Source: Hungatella sp. UBA7603 (GTDB taxonomy: Bacteria > Bacillota > Clostridia > Lachnospirales > Lachnospiraceae). From it: a stretch of DNA of 64,000 nucleotides. Below the pieces are notes generated by a model. It made no database searches, was not told where the DNA came from, and worked only from the letters and a program-made list of their open reading frames with translations. This document shows positions 24,232-33,783 of the stretch, piece by piece. The translations under genes were made by a program, and so were the position numbers. How positions within the stretch are numbered: the stretch's first letter is position 1; every line of letters begins with the position of its first letter. The stretch spans positions 26,460-90,459 of the forward strand of contig DLJZ01000004.1 in NCBI GenBank assembly GCA_002478865.1, given 5' to 3'.

Positions 24232-26871
24232 TTATCTCCGTTTAACTATCTTTACTATTTCCATAATTGGAATGATTGATACAGAAATAATTACAGCGGC
24301 GATATATTCTTTAAACGAAATATGCTCAAATGAAAATGCTTCTCTTAAAAATGGTACATAAATAACAGCAGTTGTTAAGATAAAGGAAGCACAAAGAGAC
24401 ACAGTTAAAAATACATTTTTAGTCTTAAGTTTAAAAACAGAATCTATTCTGGAACGCATATTAAAGGAGTGGAACATCTCAAGCAAGGAAAGAGATAAGA
24501 ATGCCATTGTCATACCGTCGGCACTTTCGGCAACCTCCCACACTCCACTTTCCATATAATGACCTACAAAGTATGCCAGCAAAGTAAGAAGTGCAATCAC
24601 AACACCCTGGAAAAAAGTTTCGCCTCCAACTCCATCAGAGAATATGCCATCTTTCGGATTTCTTGGCGCTCTTTTCATGATGTCAGCTTCTTCCGCTTCC
24701 ATACCAAGTCCGATCGCTGGGAAACAGTCTGTGATCAAGTTGATCCATAATAAATGAACCGGCTTTAAAATTGTAAATCCTAACAAGCTTGCAACGAATA
24801 CAGCGATAACCTCTGCCAAGTTAGAAGATAATAAAAACTGAATGGCTTTTCTGATGTTATCATAGATACGACGTCCCTCTGCTACTGCAGATACAATAGT
24901 AGCAAAGTTGTCATCTGCAAGAACCATATCGGCAACATCTTTTGTTACATCGGTTCCAGTGATTCCCATACCAACACCGATATCAGCTTCTTTAATAGAA
25001 GGTGCATCATTAACACCATCACCAGTCATAGCCGTTACTTTTGAAAGCTTTTTCCAAGTTTTCACGATGCGAACTTTATGCTCAGGCTGTACTCTGGCAT
25101 AAACAGAATAATTTTGAATTGTCTTTAACAGATCCTCATCGGATATTTTAGATAGCTCCGCACCTGTTATTGCCATTTCCTCACTATCAAGAATTCCAAG
25201 TTCCTTTGCAATGGCTACCGCAGTGTCTTTATGGTCACCGGTAATCATAATCGGGCGAATTCCGGCTGCCTGACATTCCTTAATGGCCTCTTTTACTTCC
25301 GGACGTACTGGATCGATCATACCGGAAAGTCCTAAGTACACCAGGTCACTTTCTAATATCTCTGGTTCATAAGAAGCTGGCTGGCCATCCCAAACCTTCA
25401 TCGCGCCACAGAGAACACGGAGTGCCTTATCTGCCATAGATTTGTTGGAGTGAAGGATATCCTTTCGGATCTCATCTGTCATCTCCACTTCTACGCCACC
25501 GATATAAGCTTTGGTACAACGTTTTAAAACTTCATCTGGAGCACCTTTTGTAAACTGCAGGATGGTATTGTCCTCTTTTTTATGGACCGTTGACATCATC
25601 TTTCTCACAGAATCAAAGGGAGCTTCCCCGATACGGATATAGGACTTCTTAAGTTCTGTCTTATTCAGACCATGCTTATAACCATCGTTGACAAGAGCAC
25701 ATTCGGTAGGCTCTCCCACTGCATCTTTGGTATCTGAGTCTAACTCTGCATCAGAACAAAGTGCCATGGCTGTCATCAGCATGGTTTCATCGTCAGTCGC
25801 ATGTTCCACAACGGTCATCTTATTCTGAGTAAGAGTTCCTGTCTTATCGGAACAAATAATCTGGGTACATCCAAGAGTCTCTACTGCGGTCAGCTTTCTG
25901 ATAATAGCCCGTTTCTTTGACATCTTGGTTACACCAATGGACAAAAGGATGGTAACTACGGCTGCTAGTCCTTCTGGAATTGCAGCAACTGCCAATGACA
26001 CGGCAATCATAAAGGTATTAATGAGTTCCTGTAAGTGGATTCCTTTGCCGGAAAGTCCAAGTCTGGTTAAGTTAATTGCAAACATCAGTCCGCAGATGGC
26101 TAGTACCAGAATGGATAGAATTTTTGATAATTGGTTCAGCTTAATCTGGAGAGGTGTCTCTTCGTCTTTTGCTGTGTTTAAGGCATCTGCAATATGGCCG
26201 ATCTCTGTTTCCATACCCGTATAGCATACAACTGCTTTTGCTCTGCCGTAAACTACGGTAGAACCGGTATAGACCATGTTCTTTCTGTCGCCAAGTGCAA
26301 CTTCTGATGAGCCGCCTCCAACCACAGATTCAGTTTTAGATACGGATAAGGATTCACCAGTAAGTGCTGCTTCCTCTACTTTTAAGCTGGCGCATTCCAG
26401 AATTCTTGCATCTGCAGGAACGGAGTCTCCCGCTTCCAATAAGATGATATCACCTGGTACCAGTTCTTCAGACCGTTCCACAAGAAGTTTGTCATGACGA
26501 ATCACCTTTGTGGTTGCGGCTGCCATCTCTTGTAAGGATTCAATGGCTGATTCTGCTTTGGATTCTTGGTATACTCCAAGCACTGCATTGATAATGACCA
26601 CCAGCAAAATGATGAACGTATCGATCATACTTTCGCCTACATAAAGGGAAGTTGCTCCTGAAAGAAAAGCTGCTATAATCAGGATAATGGTCATAAAGTT
26701 CGCAAGCTCTTTTAAAAACTTACGAAAGAGACTTTCCTTCTTTCCTTCTGTTAACTTGTTCATTCCGTACTTTGACTGTCTTTCCGCGACCTGGGCATCT
26801 GTTAGCCCTTGGTGTGATGTATCTAACTTTGCTAGTACATCATCGGATTCCATTAAATATTCTTTCTGCAT
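24232..26871 (-). CDS. Ca2+-type cation-transporting P-type ATPase
   Basis: ATP-driven export of a divalent cation, most likely Ca2+. The 879-residue protein has the full P-IIA plan: N-terminal cation ATPase domain, actuator loop with T-G-E-S, phosphorylation motif D-K-T-G-T-L-T (about residue 337), nucleotide-binding K-G-A-P-D, hinge M-T-G-D-G-V-N-D-A-P, and about ten membrane helices with P-E-G-L in M4. ATG 26871 follows AGGAG. It has its own promoter (26976-27005) and lies between the citrate transporter operon and the sensor kinase. If citrate enters as a calcium complex, this pump would remove the metal. That role is inference from position; general calcium homeostasis is the alternative. 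Confidence 0.93.
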   Translation of the reverse strand: MQKEYLMESDDVLAKLDTSHQGLTDAQVAERQSKYGMNKLTEGKKESLFRKFLKELANFMTIILIIAAFLSGATSLYVGESMIDTFIILLVVIINAVLGVYQESKAESAIESLQEMAAATTKVIRHDKLLVERSEELVPGDIILLEAGDSVPADARILECASLKVEEAALTGESLSVSKTESVVGGGSSEVALGDRKNMVYTGSTVVYGRAKAVVCYTGMETEIGHIADALNTAKDEETPLQIKLNQLSKILSILVLAICGLMFAINLTRLGLSGKGIHLQELINTFMIAVSLAVAAIPEGLAAVVTILLSIGVTKMSKKRAIIRKLTAVETLGCTQIICSDKTGTLTQNKMTVVEHATDDETMLMTAMALCSDAELDSDTKDAVGEPTECALVNDGYKHGLNKTELKKSYIRIGEAPFDSVRKMMSTVHKKEDNTILQFTKGAPDEVLKRCTKAYIGGVEVEMTDEIRKDILHSNKSMADKALRVLCGAMKVWDGQPASYEPEILESDLVYLGLSGMIDPVRPEVKEAIKECQAAGIRPIMITGDHKDTAVAIAKELGILDSEEMAITGAELSKISDEDLLKTIQNYSVYARVQPEHKVRIVKTWKKLSKVTAMTGDGVNDAPSIKEADIGVGMGITGTDVTKDVADMVLADDNFATIVSAVAEGRRIYDNIRKAIQFLLSSNLAEVIAVFVASLLGFTILKPVHLLWINLITDCFPAIGLGMEAEEADIMKRAPRNPKDGIFSDGVGGETFFQGVVIALLTLLAYFVGHYMESGVWEVAESADGMTMAFLSLSLLEMFHSFNMRSRIDSVFKLKTKNVFLTVSLCASFILTTAVIYVPFLREAFSFEHISFKEYIAAVIISVSIIPIMEIVKIVKRR

Positions 26872-26975
26872 CTGTTTCTCCTATTGGAACTTTTTTTGAT
26901 TTAATGCTAATCCAGCTTTCTTTCCCGGAACTTTCATTTTAACTGGAAACGTGCCGGTATGATACGCTTCTTTTT

Positions 26976-27005
26976 AATATACCGTGCCAACTGGGTTATT
27001 GTCAA
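26976..27005 (-). promoter_or_regulatory. Promoter of the P-type ATPase gene
   Basis: TTGACA (27005-27000) and TATATT (26981-26976) on the minus strand with an 18-base spacer, giving a leader of about 100 bases. Confidence 0.7.
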
Positions 27006-27071
27006 TAAATACCAACTAATCTACAAGAAATTTGTTATCTTTGCACCTTGCTTTTTTATAACTTACTTTGT

Positions 27072-29279
27072 TTATGGTTTTTCAATGCAGTTTTTCACTG
27101 CCTTTAGTATCGCTGAATCTGATACTGGTTTATCAATATATTCGTCAATAATTTTACGTTGCTTCGCTTCTACGATTTCCTTTGTCACCCGATCTGCCAT
27201 AATAATGCGAATCAGTCTGGGGTAAGCTCCTTTTAATGACATACAGAAATTTGCACCGCTCTTTCCTGCAACATACTGCTCACTGATAACAGCATCAACC
27301 TCTTGCTCCTTTAAAGTTTTCCTGGCTTCTTCAAAATTCATACATGAGAATATGGTTACTTTAAGTTTGCTAAAGCTTTTTTCCAATAGTTTAAGAACTT
27401 TTGGGTTGTCATCGATAATAAGAAGTCTTAAAGCGCCATCCCGTTCTGACTCCATAGACTGGCTGGCTTCCTGGGCCTTATGTTCATTTACCGGTAAGAA
27501 GACATGGAACACACTGCCGATACCCGCTGTACTTTCTGCGAATATATGGCCTTTGTGGGAATGTATAATCTGTTCTACTAAAGATAAGCCAAGTCCAGTT
27601 CCCACTCCATTTTTCTTCGTGGTAAAGAATGGGTCGAAAATTTGCTTTAATACTTCTTCACTCATACCTTCTCCATTATCGGAAATATCAATCCTAATAT
27701 AAGAATCCCATTCTCCCGATACTGAAGATTGTTTATACTGCTCTAATTCATAAGGCATAACACGGCAGGCTTTGATATGAATTCTTCCTTCTCTGTGACC
27801 AATGGCATGAATGGCATTTACACAAATATTTAAAATCACCTGATTCATCTGTGTTTCATTTCCAAGAAAACGCTCTTCTTCTAAATAGATGGCTTCCTCC
27901 ACCTTGACATTGGGGGGACAAACAGAAGTAACCATTTTAGCTGCCCTGCGAAGAACCTTGCCTGCATCCACCGATTTGTATGCTGTCTCCATGTTTTTTC
28001 TGCTCAGGGAAGATATCTGCTGAATGATTTCCTTCGCCTTAGCGGAAGCATCGTATATCTCCATTGCATTGTCATAGCTGTCTGATCCATCTTCCAGTTC
28101 CAACATTAAAAGCTCTGCATAACCCATGATGGGTGTCAGCAGGTTATTGAATTCATGCGCAATTCCTCCGGTCATGGTACCCATGATTTGGAGTCTTTGT
28201 TGATGAGCAATGGTCTCTTCACTCTGGTGCATCTCCTCCAGAATGTTGTTAAGCTCTATGAGGTAGTCAATCTCTTCCCGGTCCTTTCTCTTTTGAAGCC
28301 ATAAGGCTCCAATGTAAAATACCATACCAAGAACAACTGCTACAATTCCAACGGACACAAGTCCAAGCTTAAAAAATCCAGTAGCAACCGGAACATAAAT
28401 ATCATTATAATCAATGACTGCACTCATGACCAGAAAACCTTCCCCGATATACACAGGACAGAATGCACTGATCTTCTTAACTTTTGGTACGCCAGGATCT
28501 TCCCACCAGTAGGAATAATACTCTGCGACTCCTGTCTCTCCTCTGTTTTGCCGATCAATCATCTGCTGTAAGCTAGTTAGATCTGCATTGGGGAACATCA
28601 CTTCTCTTCCACTAATAACATTGATTCCCCACTGACTTTTCTGTGGGTGCGTCAGTATGGTACCTATGGAATCCTTTAAAAGTACATAGCCATTGGTACC
28701 CACGCGTATATTGGAAACCAGTGTATCATTATAACTTTTGTTGTCAATTAAGATAGAAACAGAAGTCCCATCGTCTAAATTCTTTTTAATCAAGAGATAC
28801 ATTTCCCCGTTTTCCAGTTTACACTGGCGGAAGCTCATATCACTATCAATGTTTGTGACTGAATAAGTTTCCTTTACACCAAATCCATGGATACTTTTTA
28901 ATAACTTTCCATTTTTATCCTCCAGGATTGCATCGTAAACATATCGGGTATGATAATTCACATACTCCTCCAGCACATCCCATGTTTTTAAACCTGTTCT
29001 TTTGTAATTCTCCTCCTCCATGGCATAGAGCGAATTTATATCAGCCTGATATCCCTCAATGAATGCTTTTAAATTATCTCCCATACTCTGGGTGGTTAAA
29101 AGCATCTGTTTTTTTTGATTGTCTATGATCGCCTCTTTGTATTCTTTCCATATACTAAACACCAAACAGGAAAAGACACCTAGCACAATTGTCATAGCCA
29201 AAGACATGAGTATTGCTCTGTATTTTTTAATTTCCATTAAAATCTTCATCAATATTCCCTTCGTTTGTCTTTTCATCAT
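27072..29279 (-). CDS. Cache-domain hybrid sensor histidine kinase with a degenerate receiver
   Basis: Membrane sensor likely controlling citrate genes through the divergent OmpR-type regulator. Order: membrane helix (~20-42), extracellular double-Cache domain (~45-295; G-T-N-G-Y-V-L-L-K-D typical), second helix (~300-325), HisKA with G-G-I-A-H-E-F-N-N-L-L, ATPase domain with D-N-G-E-G-M and G-T-G-L-G-L-S-L, and a C-terminal receiver (~620-735). In the receiver the phospho-acceptor position is Glu (A-V-I-S-E-Q-Y; codon at 27281-27279) and the conserved Ser/Thr is not evident, while the acidic pair and K-P lysine remain. The start is uncertain: ATG 29279 or the ATG ten codons in (M-K-I-L), which has AGGG before it. 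Ligand citrate is inferred from neighbours. Confidence 0.9.
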   Translation of the reverse strand: MMKRQTKGILMKILMEIKKYRAILMSLAMTIVLGVFSCLVFSIWKEYKEAIIDNQKKQMLLTTQSMGDNLKAFIEGYQADINSLYAMEEENYKRTGLKTWDVLEEYVNYHTRYVYDAILEDKNGKLLKSIHGFGVKETYSVTNIDSDMSFRQCKLENGEMYLLIKKNLDDGTSVSILIDNKSYNDTLVSNIRVGTNGYVLLKDSIGTILTHPQKSQWGINVISGREVMFPNADLTSLQQMIDRQNRGETGVAEYYSYWWEDPGVPKVKKISAFCPVYIGEGFLVMSAVIDYNDIYVPVATGFFKLGLVSVGIVAVVLGMVFYIGALWLQKRKDREEIDYLIELNNILEEMHQSEETIAHQQRLQIMGTMTGGIAHEFNNLLTPIMGYAELLMLELEDGSDSYDNAMEIYDASAKAKEIIQQISSLSRKNMETAYKSVDAGKVLRRAAKMVTSVCPPNVKVEEAIYLEEERFLGNETQMNQVILNICVNAIHAIGHREGRIHIKACRVMPYELEQYKQSSVSGEWDSYIRIDISDNGEGMSEEVLKQIFDPFFTTKKNGVGTGLGLSLVEQIIHSHKGHIFAESTAGIGSVFHVFLPVNEHKAQEASQSMESERDGALRLLIIDDNPKVLKLLEKSFSKLKVTIFSCMNFEEARKTLKEQEVDAVISEQYVAGKSGANFCMSLKGAYPRLIRIIMADRVTKEIVEAKQRKIIDEYIDKPVSDSAILKAVKNCIEKP

Positions 29280-29307
29280 TGACTTGTCTCCAGGTTAATA
29301 CTATAAT
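29279..29307 (+). promoter_or_regulatory. Promoter of the OmpR-type regulator
   Basis: TTGACT (29279-29284), 17-base spacer, TATAAT (29302-29307). Its -35 touches the kinase start region on the other strand. Confidence 0.75.
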
Positions 29308-29362
29308 ATTTTTAGAGTAATTTCGATATATTTCTACAAAAAATTTAATTTTGGGGGAATCT

Positions 29363-30049
29363 ATGTCTGATAAAGTATTAATTGTGGATGATGATCCAGC
29401 TGTTTACAAGCTGCTTGAGAAAGTCATGCACAGCAACGATCTGGAAACCACAGTCGCAGACAGCGGCCTCGCGGCGCTTAATTTATTAAAAAACCATTCC
29501 TATGATATCATCCTTATGGATGTTATGCTAGGGGACATGGAAGGCTTTGAAGTCATTAAGCGAATCCGTGGCCAGGGAGACCAGACCCCTGTCATGATCG
29601 TCAGTGGAAGAAACGAGGATTACGATTCTCTCTACGGACTTTCACTTGGTGCTGACGACTATATTACAAAACCTTTTCGCCCTTTGGTTCTTGGCGCTAA
29701 AGTGAAAGCGTTAATTCGCAGGAACAAAAACCAGATATTAGACAGCTCTGAGCTGATCGAATGCGGGCCTTTCTCATACAACACTTCCACCATGCGTTTT
29801 TATAAAAATGGGGAAGAGATTGTTTTATCTTCTAAGGAAAGCAGTTTGATGCTTCTTTTTATCAAACGTCCCAATCAGGTTTTTACAAAAGATATGATCT
29901 ACGAACATGTGTGGGGAAACAGCATTGCCATTGATGATAACGCCATCATGGTCTACATTAACCGCCTTCGTAGTAAAATTGAAAAAGACCGGCAAAAGCC
30001 GGCCCACATTGTTACAGTCAGAGGCCTAGGATACCGGTTTATCCCATAG
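29363..30049 (+). CDS. OmpR-family response regulator
   Basis: DNA-binding partner of the divergent Cache kinase. 228 residues. The receiver (~1-118) has V-D-D-D, the phospho-acceptor in L-M-D-V-M-L-G-D-M-E-G and K-P-F. The winged helix (~130-228) has S-S-K-E-S-S-L-M-L-L and V-x-T-V-R-G-L-G-Y-R-F. ATG 29363 is chosen because GGGGG lies 5 bases upstream; an in-frame TTG at 29351 overlaps that site. Its probable targets are the two citrate operons sharing the TCTTAA-N17-CTTAAAATTT motif. The classical citrate regulators (CitB) belong to a different family, so this would be a separate solution. The last codons fold into the terminator. Confidence 0.92.
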   Translation: MSDKVLIVDDDPAVYKLLEKVMHSNDLETTVADSGLAALNLLKNHSYDIILMDVMLGDMEGFEVIKRIRGQGDQTPVMIVSGRNEDYDSLYGLSLGADDYITKPFRPLVLGAKVKALIRRNKNQILDSSELIECGPFSYNTSTMRFYKNGEEIVLSSKESSLMLLFIKRPNQVFTKDMIYEHVWGNSIAIDDNAIMVYINRLRSKIEKDRQKPAHIVTVRGLGYRFIP

Positions 30050-30065
30050 GCCTCTGGCATTTTTT
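30019..30065 (+). terminator. Terminator overlapping the regulator's stop codon
   Basis: CAGAGGCCTA at 30019-30028 pairs with 30047-30056, followed by GCATTTTTT. The TAG stop (30047-30049) lies inside the right arm. Confidence 0.8.
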
Positions 30066-30981
30066 AGTTAGAAAACAAAATCTCATCCGGACATTTCTTC
30101 GGTTGATGACACATCAGTTCTGTCAGGAATATGGTGACAGCAAGAAGATCCGCACATCCTCCTGCACTGATATTTCTTTCTATAAATTCCTGATCCATAC
30201 TTTTTAACATAGATACCGCTTCTTCCTGATATGCCCCGCCCTCAGAGATAAATTCCTTAGCAATTTCCTGAACCTCTTTTAAAACAATAGGATCATGCCT
30301 TGCTATGATGTTGGAATCGTCTACTTGGCTCATTAGGGCAAATAAGGTCTGAAGCTTAATCAGGTTCCATTCTCTTCCTTCCGATCGACCTTTTAGCATC
30401 ACCGGGAGAGAGATCATGCGTATGGATTCGTAGCCGCTTATAGCCTCTCCTCTAGCACCCATTGTACCGTATCTTTTCAGATTCTTTTCCCCGTTGCTGG
30501 TAAAGTCACGCATCCCATAAACTTCTTTTAATAAGGTCTCCCGCACCATAGCTTGCTCTACTTCCATCAGAGAATCTAAGTTAACGGTATCATCTTCCTC
30601 CATGCAAGCCCCCACAGCCGCACAAAGTATTCCCATATTAAAAATCAGTCCCTTATGAGTATTTACACCAGCAGTTGCACGGAACATAGCCTGTTCAGCC
30701 TCTAGCCCAAGCCCTCTGATATTAGAAAATATCGTTTTCGGGTTTTCCTTGTGCTTTATGCCTTCTAGAGCCATGGCTGAAAAATACGGTTTAAGAGCGT
30801 CCGCACTTCGCTCAAAAGTGGATACATCCATATCCTTATGGGCGCCATTGGAATATAAATCTACCAGGCCAGGCTTGGGGGAGGTATAAACCTCCTCCAA
30901 TAAAGCCCGGTATGCTATCGTTCCGATTCTTTCGGCACTTTTATAGTTTTTTTCCATATCTGTCCCTGAACAGAACTGCAT
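30064..30981 (-). CDS. citG: Triphosphoribosyl-dephospho-CoA synthase
   Basis: Makes the precursor of the citrate lyase prosthetic group from ATP and dephospho-CoA. 305 residues with CitG/MdcB-type motifs: E-V-Y-T-S-P-K-P-G-L-V-D near the N terminus, T-A-G-V-N-T-H-K-G-L-I-F-N in the middle, and S-A-G-G-C-A-D-L-L-A near the end. ATG 30981 lies two bases after the citF stop, with AGAGG upstream; an ATG eight codons in is a possible alternative. It is the last gene of citD-E-F-G. It converges on the OmpR-type regulator. No clear minus-strand terminator is seen. Confidence 0.93.
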   Translation of the reverse strand: MQFCSGTDMEKNYKSAERIGTIAYRALLEEVYTSPKPGLVDLYSNGAHKDMDVSTFERSADALKPYFSAMALEGIKHKENPKTIFSNIRGLGLEAEQAMFRATAGVNTHKGLIFNMGILCAAVGACMEEDDTVNLDSLMEVEQAMVRETLLKEVYGMRDFTSNGEKNLKRYGTMGARGEAISGYESIRMISLPVMLKGRSEGREWNLIKLQTLFALMSQVDDSNIIARHDPIVLKEVQEIAKEFISEGGAYQEEAVSMLKSMDQEFIERNISAGGCADLLAVTIFLTELMCHQPKKCPDEILFSN

Positions 30982-30983
30982 AT

Positions 30984-32546
30984 TTAAGCCTCTGAAAATT
31001 CGAATTTCTTAATTTTGCGCACAACGTCCATGATGGTACCGTCACGGCCTTCGATGATACCCACTACCTTATCATCAAACTGCACGCGCTCTGGCTCCCC
31101 AACGATAGAATAAGCGATGTCTCTCAACTCTTCAATTGTCTTGAATGGAAGATCAACTTCTTTCATGCACTCAATCAGATCTTGTCTCTTAGGGTTGATG
31201 GCAATACCATAATCAGTAATAACTACGTCAATGGATTCACCAGGTGTTGTAACAGTTGTTACGTTAGAACAGATTGCAGGAATTCTTCCCTGAATCAGAG
31301 GAGAAATTACGATGGTACATTTTGCACCAGCTGCTGTATCTGGGTGTCCACCCTGAGCGCCAGTAACAACACCATCAGAACCTACTACTACGTTACAGTT
31401 AAAGTTAACGTCTACCTCTAAAGCAGCAAGGATTACATAATCCAATTTATTAACAACAGCTCCTTTGTTAAAAGGATCTGCGTATTCGCCTGCACTGATA
31501 CGGAAATGCTTTGTATTGATAACGGATTCTACTGCACTTAAATCGAAATCCTGAGTATCTAAAAGTGCATCAACCTGGCCATTCTCTAAGAGATCGCACA
31601 TAGGTTTAGTCAGACCGCCCACGCCGAAACGCATACGTACATTTCTTTCCTTCATAACCTTAGCAAGAGAAACGGTAGATGCTATGGAAGCACCGCCGAC
31701 ACCAGTCTGATAGGAAAATCCATCTTTAAAGTAAGGTGCATTTACAACGAACTCAGTACAGTAATCAGCCATCATAAGCTTACGCATATCGCTGGTTGGT
31801 TTTGCTGCTCCAGTTGCAATCTTATCTGGATTACCAATTTCGTCTACTACTACTACATAATCCACTTTTGTCATAGAGATATGAGCTGGGAAGTTTGGAA
31901 ATGAAACAAGACAGTCAGTAATAGCAACTACCTTATCTGCATAATCTGCATCAACCATGGAATAAGAAAGAACACCACAGTTAGATTTTCCACCGATACC
32001 ACGTAAGTTACCATAATCATCGCTGGTTGGAGCGCCGATAAATGCGATATCAATTCTTACTTCACCAGACTCAATCGCACGAACTCTTCCACCATGAGAA
32101 CGCATGATAGCAAGTCCCTTTAATCTACCCTCAGAAATAGCCTGACCAATTTTTCCTCTTACACCGGAAGACTGGATTCCAACAATGGTGCCATCCTCAA
32201 TGTATTCTAAAAGTGGATCATGAGCCTTTCCAAGAGAACTTGCACAAATAGTGATATCTTTGATCCCTAAGTTATGAACCTGCTCCATAACCATGTTTAC
32301 AATGTAATCACCTTCTCTAAAGTGATGATGGAAGCCAAGGGTCATACCATCTTTAATGCCACACTTCACTAGCACTTCACGAATGTTATCAACCATCTTG
32401 CTTTCAGTATTATTAATGACACACTTTGTAACAGGGCCATCTTTTTTATATTCATATCCATCAAAATGATGGTTTCCCATAAAGGGTTGTTTTCCTGTTT
32501 GCTTTAAGATTTCATCTGGAATATCTCTGCCTACTGCATTAATCAT
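30984..32546 (-). CDS. citF: Citrate lyase alpha subunit (citrate:acetyl-ACP transferase)
   Basis: Exchanges acetyl for citryl on the acyl carrier subunit. 520 residues, the usual CitF size, with the characteristic G-F-H-H-H-F-R-E-G-D, S-H-G-G-R-V-R-A-I-E-S-G, I-G-G-K-S-N-C-G and G-A-Q-G-G-H-P-D-T-A-A-G stretches. I set the start at ATG 32546, one base after the citE stop and with AAGGAG nine bases upstream; the longer frame begins at GTG 32570. It works as a complex with CitD and CitE in the cytoplasm to yield acetate and oxaloacetate. Confidence 0.96.
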   Translation of the reverse strand: MINAVGRDIPDEILKQTGKQPFMGNHHFDGYEYKKDGPVTKCVINNTESKMVDNIREVLVKCGIKDGMTLGFHHHFREGDYIVNMVMEQVHNLGIKDITICASSLGKAHDPLLEYIEDGTIVGIQSSGVRGKIGQAISEGRLKGLAIMRSHGGRVRAIESGEVRIDIAFIGAPTSDDYGNLRGIGGKSNCGVLSYSMVDADYADKVVAITDCLVSFPNFPAHISMTKVDYVVVVDEIGNPDKIATGAAKPTSDMRKLMMADYCTEFVVNAPYFKDGFSYQTGVGGASIASTVSLAKVMKERNVRMRFGVGGLTKPMCDLLENGQVDALLDTQDFDLSAVESVINTKHFRISAGEYADPFNKGAVVNKLDYVILAALEVDVNFNCNVVVGSDGVVTGAQGGHPDTAAGAKCTIVISPLIQGRIPAICSNVTTVTTPGESIDVVITDYGIAINPKRQDLIECMKEVDLPFKTIEELRDIAYSIVGEPERVQFDDKVVGIIEGRDGTIMDVVRKIKKFEFSEA

Positions 32547-32547
32547 C

Positions 32548-33447
32548 TTATAACTCTCCTTTATACACACCGGAGGCCTTGGCCAGCTCTATGGTTCTCT
32601 TCGCTCCGTCATAGAATGCAATATCTATCATCTTTCCATCTACGGTAAATACGCCTATGCCCTTTTCCCTCTTGTCTTCGATCTCTTTTACAACTTTCTC
32701 TGCAAAAATGATGTCCTTCTGGGTTGGGGTGAATATATCATGTACAACCGGAATCTGACGTGGATTGACAATTGATTTACCATCAAAGCCCATCAAATGA
32801 ATGGTTTCAACTTCTTTACGGAATCCGTCCATATTATCAAGATCAGTAAATACCGTATCAAAACACTGAACCTTTGCTGCTCTTGCTGCAATGATCATGT
32901 TCTGTCTGGCACCCATTAATTCAACTCCGGTTCCAGTAATACGGGTCTGTAGGTCCTTGGTATAATCTCCACCGGACAATGCAATACCAAAAAGTCTTTC
33001 GGAAGATTCGCAGACATCAAGTGCCTTCATAACACCTCTTGCGGACTCGATTGCTGCCATAATAAGAGTTCTTCCTACAGGAATATTAAAGTCTTTCTCA
33101 GCCATAGCAATCTCTGCTTCTACTGCGCGAACTTCTTCTGGGGTTTCTGTCTTTGGAATACGGATCGCATCACAGCCACCTGCAACTGCACAGCGGATAT
33201 CTTCTTTCCAATAAGCGGTATCTAATCCATTGATACGAACAACACGCTCGCATCCTCTATAATCAATTTCCTTTAATGCATGATATAAAGAAAATCTTGC
33301 TACGTCCTTCTGATTCTCTGCTACCGCATCCTCTAAATCCAACATAATAGAATCTGGATTGTAGATATAAGGATCCTTTACAAGGCCTGGTTTCTGGGCA
33401 TTTAAAAACATCATGGTTCTTCTAAGCCGTTTCTTATTCGGATTCAT
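32548..33447 (-). CDS. citE: Citrate lyase beta subunit (citryl-ACP lyase)
   Basis: Cleaves citryl-ACP to oxaloacetate and acetyl-ACP. 299 residues with the HpcH/HpaI-like aldolase fold: M-L-D-L-E-D-A-V (Mg-binding Glu/Asp), V-R-I-N-G-L-D-T, I-R-I-P-K-T-E and A-A-I-E-S-A. The chosen ATG 33447 shares a base with the citD stop (TAATG) and has GGGGAGG about ten bases upstream. The tight joins citD-citE-citF indicate one translationally coupled operon giving balanced subunits. Confidence 0.96.
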   Translation of the reverse strand: MNPNKKRLRRTMMFLNAQKPGLVKDPYIYNPDSIMLDLEDAVAENQKDVARFSLYHALKEIDYRGCERVVRINGLDTAYWKEDIRCAVAGGCDAIRIPKTETPEEVRAVEAEIAMAEKDFNIPVGRTLIMAAIESARGVMKALDVCESSERLFGIALSGGDYTKDLQTRITGTGVELMGARQNMIIAARAAKVQCFDTVFTDLDNMDGFRKEVETIHLMGFDGKSIVNPRQIPVVHDIFTPTQKDIIFAEKVVKEIEDKREKGIGVFTVDGKMIDIAFYDGAKRTIELAKASGVYKGEL

Positions 33448-33746
33448 TACTTTCCTGTGCCTCCCCAAAGATTATTCTCAAAATGATCTGTGGCACGGCT
33501 TACCGCACCTTCAACACGTGCCTTAATGGTACAATCCAGGGCTCCTTTGTCAACAATAGCAATTTTTACATTGTTAATGCCTAAATTATTAAGAGTCTCC
33601 ATAACCACTTTACGGATTTGATTTCCGTACTGGTTTATTACTGCGCTTTCCAGAGCAAAGTCGATCTTACCATCGCCCGGTTCTACGGTTACCTGACAGT
33701 CACTTGATTCTAATGTACCTGCCAAGGCTGGTTTTGTTATCTCCAT
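33447..33746 (-). CDS. citD: Citrate lyase gamma subunit (acyl carrier protein)
   Basis: Carries the phosphoribosyl-dephospho-CoA arm that holds the acetyl or citryl group. The 99-residue length is normal. The conserved attachment region L-A-G-T-L-E-S-S-D-C lies near residues 8-17, with the serine as expected site. ATG 33746 is preferred over 33785 because family members start M-E-I-x-K-P-A-L-A-G and GGGAGG lies upstream; ATG 33785 would overlap the -10 box. First gene of the lyase operon; a TATAAT (33789-33784) and the shared operator lie just upstream. Confidence 0.95.
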   Translation of the reverse strand: MEITKPALAGTLESSDCQVTVEPGDGKIDFALESAVINQYGNQIRKVVMETLNNLGINNVKIAIVDKGALDCTIKARVEGAVSRATDHFENNLWGGTGK

Positions 33747-33783
33747 TTTGCTTAAAGCCTCCCTTTTATTTTCGTATGCTTTC

